A DNA stretch of 8,774 nucleotides from Bacteroidota bacterium (GTDB lineage: Bacteria; Bacteroidota; Ignavibacteria; Ignavibacteriales; Ignavibacteriaceae): the NCBI GenBank assembly GCA_021796135.1, contig JAJYOQ010000154.1:1-8774 (forward strand), given 5' to 3'. The stretch's first letter is position 1; each line of letters starts with the position of its first letter. Shown piece after piece: positions 4,276 to 8,774 of the stretch. Both the position numbers and the translations under genes were made by a program. The notes under the pieces were generated by a model that saw only the letters and a list, made by a program, of their open reading frames with translations, was not told the origin of the DNA and made no database searches.

Positions 4276-7200
4276 ATGACCGACTTAGTTTTTTTAAAAG
4301 CATTAAGAGCTAAACTCAAAGGTGGCAACACACGTTCAATCCATTTGAATGTGTTGCCTGGGAGATTTGCAACACGACTGGATTTATCCAATCTTAATTA
4401 TATCAGACCTGACTTAGCAGAAAATTTCCTTAACTTACTTTTAACTCACTCTAGTTTTGATTTCAAAATTTCTTTTGATGATATTGATTTAAATTCAATT
4501 CAACCAGATGAGCAAAAACGACTTGGGCTTCTATCAAAACGCTTAAACTCTCTCAACATTGAAAATGAGGACAATTACAAGGAACTTGGAATAAGAACGT
4601 TCGGATTTGGATTCCCCATTTTGATTAAACCATCCAGGCAAGATCCTAAGAAAATTATTAAAGCTCCGCTTTTCATTTGGCAATTGGAAATAATCAAATC
4701 AACAAATAAGGTCAATACTTGGTCGATTCTTCGTAACAAAATACAGAATGATAATGGAAAAGTCGTTGATGAAGAAGTTCACTCTGTAGGATTAAATGAT
4801 GTACTGTTAGCTTTTCTGAAAACTGATGAGAATATTTTAATTCCTCAAATCAATGAGGAGCTTTTAGAAGATGCAATTATTGACAGGGATGAGCTGATTA
4901 CTGTTTGTTACGATGTACTCAAAGCGTTTAATGCAAATACTCCTACCGGCATCAAAGAAAGTTTGTTTTCAAAATTTAGCGAACCAATTAATGCTATTCC
5001 TGAAGCAGCATCTTTAGAATCCATTTCAGGCAATGTTCCTTGGATATATTTTGGTGGAGTGTTCGGGCTATTTAGAACTCAAAAGGAAAGCATAATCACC
5101 GACATTGACCGAATAATTGAGAGATTTGATGATTTTGATTTTGAAAATTTAACAGTAGAAAATTTTTCTGGAACATCACACAGTGCTGTTGAAACTGACC
5201 CAAGCCAGCAGGAAATATTAAATACATTATGTATTGAACCAAGAAAAATAATTCAGGGCCCTCCTGGAACAGGGAAAAGCCAATCACTCACGGCACTTAT
5301 AACAAATGCTCTCGCAAATAATCTTAAATGCCTTGTAGTTTGCGAAAAGAAAACTGCTCTTGACGTAATCAAGAATAATTTACTCAAAGAGAGTGACCAT
5401 CTAGGTGCACTGGCGGCGGTTGTTGAGGATATCAATAAAGACAGAGACGGAATTGTAAATTCCGTTCGTGATAGATTGAGCAACCTCTCCCTATATACTA
5501 ATTACAATCTATCGGATTACAATAGCATCAGGGAGACCGTAGAAACAAAAGTATCAGAATTAAATTCACAGCACAAACAACTTGACCAGAAAATTTATTT
5601 AGGTAAACCGTGGACTGATTTGGTCGGAAAATTTATAAAACGCCAAAAAGATAATGACTTTACAGAACTCAATTTCAAACTCGATTACAAGCAGTTCAAG
5701 TTTCAGTCCGACGAGAAGGAACTTTCAGATATAATTAGTATAATCAAAACAGCTAAAAAACTCTATGATGAAATAAAACGACTTGACCATCCTCTTGAAA
5801 TATTAAGCGATGACGTTTTTAATGACGATAATCCTAGAGCAATTCAATTAAGGTTGGAATTACTTGCAATAGAATTCGCAAAAAAACTTGAAATAATAAG
5901 TTCAGAATTACAAAAAAAACTTTCCGAATATGAAACTTGGCTTGATAACCACTTTAGCGAATATTATTATGCTGTGAAAAATCAAATAAACAGTTATAAA
6001 GAGTTTATTATATTTAATCATGATCAGTTTGGCGAATTGTTTTTTAAAAATGATTTAATTACTAAGTTTAAGGTACTAATACTTAGTATTGTTTCCAGCA
6101 GATACAAAGCTCTAAAGATCAACAGAATATCTTTATTTAAAAAAATATCAAAAATAAAACAGGTTCATCAGACGTTAAATTATTTTGAGCACAATTATAT
6201 AGAATATTCGCACGCGCCATCTCTAATAGTTTTTGTTGAAAACATTGATAAGTTAAATCAGCATACCGATGATTGGTTCAATAACATTGAAAAGGTAAAA
6301 CATCATTATATCAGAAACTTTTCATCAAATTTTTTACATCCACTTTTTGCTGATAAAACAAATCTGCAACTTTCAGAAAAGAAGTATGATAATATTGTTT
6401 CTGCACTTATTGATGAAAAACTTTTAAGACGATCTTTTGTAAGCACAATAAATTATGATCAGAGAATAATCGAATCCGCATATTTGCAAACAGAATTAAA
6501 AATAATTTCTGATAATCTTAATGATTTCAGAGAATACTTTAAATGGCGGAAATTCTACCTTGAAATTACTCCGCTGCAGCAGAAAGTCATAATATCCATA
6601 ATTGAAATCGGCTACAAAGATTGGGAAGCAATTTTTGAAAGTTGGTATTACTACTGGCTCTTAGCCATTGCAGAAAATAAATTAAAGCATTTACCAACTA
6701 GTGATGATAAGATTATTGATTTAGTCAAAGCAAAAGAGAAACTTAAAAAATTGCAAATTCGGAGCATATTAAATAATTGGTCTGATAGGCAATCTCACTC
6801 GGTTCGAAAAGCTCATAGGGCTGGTGAAAACCCTATTGCCTTATTCAACAAACGTGGTAGTAGAGGTGGACGAAGAAATTCATTGCGAAAAATCATAAAT
6901 ATTGATTTCGAGATGTTCACGAATTTTTTCCCTGTAGTAATGTTGAGTCCAACAGTTTGTAGTTCAATTATCCCCTTGGCAGAAGCAATTTTTGATGTTG
7001 TCATTTTTGATGAGGCAAGTCAATTAAGATTAGAAGATACATTTCCTGCCTTGTTGAGAGGCAAAATAAAAGTTATATCAGGTGATAGCCAGCAAATGCC
7101 TCCTTCAAATTTTTTCCAAGGAGGATCTGCTTTATTAAACCCTACGGAAGATGATTATGAGGTAGAACTGGCAGCAAATGAAATTTATACAATTAACCGT

Positions 7201-8652
7201 AATTTAAATAATTCACTTGATCTTGCAGATAGTGAATCTCTTTTAATGTACGCGGAGAATTGTAATTACAAACAATCCTATCTTAAAATTCATTACCGTT
7301 CACAACACCCGTATTTAATTGACTTTTCAAATCATGCTTTTTATGGTAAACGCCTCATTCCAATGCCGGCCAAACAGGATTACAAACCAATTCAATTTAT
7401 TCAAGTGAACGGAATATACGAAGACCAGGTGAATATCGATGAGGCACGACAAGTGGTTGATATTTTATTAAACCACGTTAAACCTTTTAAAAATGGGCAA
7501 TATCCGTCAGTTGGTGTAGCCACTTTCAATTTATATCAAAGGAATTTAATACTTGAGGAAATAACCAAAGCTAGACAGCTGAATCCCGAATATGATAAAA
7601 AAATTGCTGACCTAGGCACTAATTTGTTTGTAAAAAATCTTGAAAACATTCAGGGTGACGAAAGAGATATTATAATTATTTCAACTACGTTTGGCAAGAG
7701 AGCAGATGGTTCATTCCGTCAACAATTCGGTCCAATCCTGCAACGCAATGGATACAAGTTGTTAAATGTTATAATAACAAGAGCAAAGTATAAAATTTTT
7801 GTTTGTACCTCCATTCCGCAAGAACACATCAATCAATACCCAACACTTTTGAATCAGTTCAAAAATAATGGTAGAGGTATATTCTATTCTTATTTAGCTT
7901 ATTCTAAAGCAGTGAGCGAAAATAATAATGAAACAAGAGAAACTTTGTTAAAGCTACTATATGAGAATTGTGAATCAAAAACTTTTGAAATCGACCACGA
8001 TGTTTACGGTTCTGAATCACCATTTGAAGAAGAAGTTTATTACCGGCTTGCCGAAAAAATCGGGCAAGAACGTTTGCAACAGCAATACAAAATTGGCGGA
8101 TTTAGAATTGATTTAATTATTAAATCAAAAGTTACTGGTAAACCAATTATTGCCATTGAATGTGATGGTGCTAAATATCATAGTAGTAACGAGGCCTATG
8201 CTTGGGATATGTTCAGACAATCACGACTAGAAGAACAGGGATTTATTTTTTACAGAATATGGTCAACAAACTGGTGGAATTCTGTCGAGAAGGAATTGAA
8301 AAAACTCGTTGCATTTATTTTGCAATTTGACAAAGATGAAAAGCTAGAAGCTGTTGCACCTCTTGATGAACTGCTTGAAGACAATGAAATTATTCCGATT
8401 TCTTTGCGCCCAGAGATGAAAAGGAAAGTAGTTTTTTCTTCTGTTGTTACAATTAAAAATTCTGAAGGAAAAATATTTAGAGTTAAATTTACCGATAAAC
8501 AGACAACTTCCAATATAAAGCCCTTAAACAATGAACTGATTTCTGTTTATGATAAGTCTCCTCTTGCATTAACAATCATGGGTAGATCAGAAGGAGAAAT
8601 TTGTCAATTTGGAATGCTGGAACTTTATTACGAAATCCTGAAAGTAGAATGA
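4276..8652 (+). CDS. Upf1-like SF1 helicase fused to a PD-(D/E)XK (Vsr/MTES_1575-like) nuclease, with a GreA/GreB-C-like tail
   Basis: A 1458-residue single-protein candidate defence effector, cytoplasmic. Residues 1-300: N-terminal domain with 'FGFPILI...APLFIWQLEI', common before bacterial Upf1-like helicases. Helicase motifs: Q-like DPSQQ (308-312), Walker A GPPGTGKS (328-335, Lys334), Ia LVVCEKKTALDVI (353-365), II FDEASQ (911-916), III GDSQQMPP (936-943), IV HYRS (1006-1009), V ENIQGDERDIIIIST (1123-1137), VI LNVIITRAK (1163-1171, Arg1169). Residues about 400-850 between Ia and II are a long helical insertion. The nuclease spans about 1248-1350: SPFEEEV (Glu1252), Asp1279 in FRIDL, IECDGAKYH (Glu1295, Asp1297), Arg1314/Arg1317 and RIWSTNWW, all expected core residues present. 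Residues about 1386-1458 resemble the GreA/GreB C-terminal domain. The ATG is the first after an in-frame TAA at 4261; there is no Shine-Dalgarno site. The ATPase/translocase and nuclease assignment is firm; the defence role is inferred from architecture and neighbours. Confidence 0.85.
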   Translation: MTDLVFLKALRAKLKGGNTRSIHLNVLPGRFATRLDLSNLNYIRPDLAENFLNLLLTHSSFDFKISFDDIDLNSIQPDEQKRLGLLSKRLNSLNIENEDNYKELGIRTFGFGFPILIKPSRQDPKKIIKAPLFIWQLEIIKSTNKVNTWSILRNKIQNDNGKVVDEEVHSVGLNDVLLAFLKTDENILIPQINEELLEDAIIDRDELITVCYDVLKAFNANTPTGIKESLFSKFSEPINAIPEAASLESISGNVPWIYFGGVFGLFRTQKESIITDIDRIIERFDDFDFENLTVENFSGTSHSAVETDPSQQEILNTLCIEPRKIIQGPPGTGKSQSLTALITNALANNLKCLVVCEKKTALDVIKNNLLKESDHLGALAAVVEDINKDRDGIVNSVRDRLSNLSLYTNYNLSDYNSIRETVETKVSELNSQHKQLDQKIYLGKPWTDLVGKFIKRQKDNDFTELNFKLDYKQFKFQSDEKELSDIISIIKTAKKLYDEIKRLDHPLEILSDDVFNDDNPRAIQLRLELLAIEFAKKLEIISSELQKKLSEYETWLDNHFSEYYYAVKNQINSYKEFIIFNHDQFGELFFKNDLITKFKVLILSIVSSRYKALKINRISLFKKISKIKQVHQTLNYFEHNYIEYSHAPSLIVFVENIDKLNQHTDDWFNNIEKVKHHYIRNFSSNFLHPLFADKTNLQLSEKKYDNIVSALIDEKLLRRSFVSTINYDQRIIESAYLQTELKIISDNLNDFREYFKWRKFYLEITPLQQKVIISIIEIGYKDWEAIFESWYYYWLLAIAENKLKHLPTSDDKIIDLVKAKEKLKKLQIRSILNNWSDRQSHSVRKAHRAGENPIALFNKRGSRGGRRNSLRKIINIDFEMFTNFFPVVMLSPTVCSSIIPLAEAIFDVVIFDEASQLRLEDTFPALLRGKIKVISGDSQQMPPSNFFQGGSALLNPTEDDYEVELAANEIYTINRNLNNSLDLADSESLLMYAENCNYKQSYLKIHYRSQHPYLIDFSNHAFYGKRLIPMPAKQDYKPIQFIQVNGIYEDQVNIDEARQVVDILLNHVKPFKNGQYPSVGVATFNLYQRNLILEEITKARQLNPEYDKKIADLGTNLFVKNLENIQGDERDIIIISTTFGKRADGSFRQQFGPILQRNGYKLLNVIITRAKYKIFVCTSIPQEHINQYPTLLNQFKNNGRGIFYSYLAYSKAVSENNNETRETLLKLLYENCESKTFEIDHDVYGSESPFEEEVYYRLAEKIGQERLQQQYKIGGFRIDLIIKSKVTGKPIIAIECDGAKYHSSNEAYAWDMFRQSRLEEQGFIFYRIWSTNWWNSVEKELKKLVAFILQFDKDEKLEAVAPLDELLEDNEIIPISLRPEMKRKVVFSSVVTIKNSEGKIFRVKFTDKQTTSNIKPLNNELISVYDKSPLALTIMGRSEGEICQFGMLELYYEILKVE

Positions 8653-8774
8653 ACCAACTCGCCTATTAGTAGATCAAAATAATTATGGTTATTTGGTATT
8701 GCAAATAAAAAAGCATTATTAATATCAAAGTATGGGACTAATTGCAAATGATTGCCCATTTTTAAAAGGTTTAA
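8653..8774. other. Right edge, no supportable gene
   Basis: About 120 AT-rich bases after the helicase stop. I see no terminator-like hairpin. An ATG at 8732 stays open to the edge for 14 codons but has no ribosome site and cannot be judged. Confidence 0.4.

Noticed and set aside
5096..8531. Four minus-strand reading frames of 63-93 codons inside the helicase-nuclease
   Set aside because: Shadows of a gene whose own frame carries all expected motifs.
8732..8774. Possible start of a next gene (ATG with 14 open codons to the edge)
   Set aside because: No ribosome site and too short to judge. The DNA beyond the window is needed.

Overview
The window is AT-rich bacterial DNA. It looks like a piece of accessory genome from the Bacteroidota/Ignavibacteriota side of the FCB group. 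This placement is inferred from weak or absent Shine-Dalgarno signals on some genes, the xylan-degradation gene, and dispersed repeats of the TTCGA...GAGAAATC kind that I recall from such genomes. No ribosomal or housekeeping gene is present to settle it.

Layout: (1) 81-1901, minus: a secreted family GH120 beta-xylosidase-like beta-helix enzyme with both catalytic acids in place, visibly less AT-rich than the rest. (2) 2128-2585, minus: a two-gene RelE-type toxin / Phd-YefM-like antitoxin cassette with a TAATG overlap. (3) 2639-2776, plus: the last 45 codons of a tyrosine recombinase, a scar of an integrated element. (4) 2985-3419, minus: a small HExxH putative metallopeptidase, flanked by a 28-bp direct repeat; the copy at its 5' side also carries its likely promoter. 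(5) 3420-4275: about 850 bp without a protein gene but full of structure: two degenerate dispersed-repeat copies, a candidate ~80-nt small RNA on the minus strand with promoter, hairpin and intrinsic terminator, several inverted repeats, and duplicated motifs before the next gene. (6) 4276-8652, plus: a 1458-residue protein joining a Upf1-like SF1 helicase, a Vsr/MTES_1575-like PD-(D/E)XK nuclease and a C-terminal segment resembling the GreA/GreB C-terminal domain. (7) 8653-8774: no supportable gene.

How it fits together: recombinase scar, toxin-antitoxin pair, HExxH protein and large helicase-nuclease make this look like a small defence/mobile island inserted beside a carbohydrate-use gene. 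The most unusual item is the helicase-nuclease with a Gre-like tail, which suggests, as inference only, a single-protein defence effector docked on RNA polymerase. The second is the unassigned small RNA upstream of it. None of these functions can be proven from this sequence alone.
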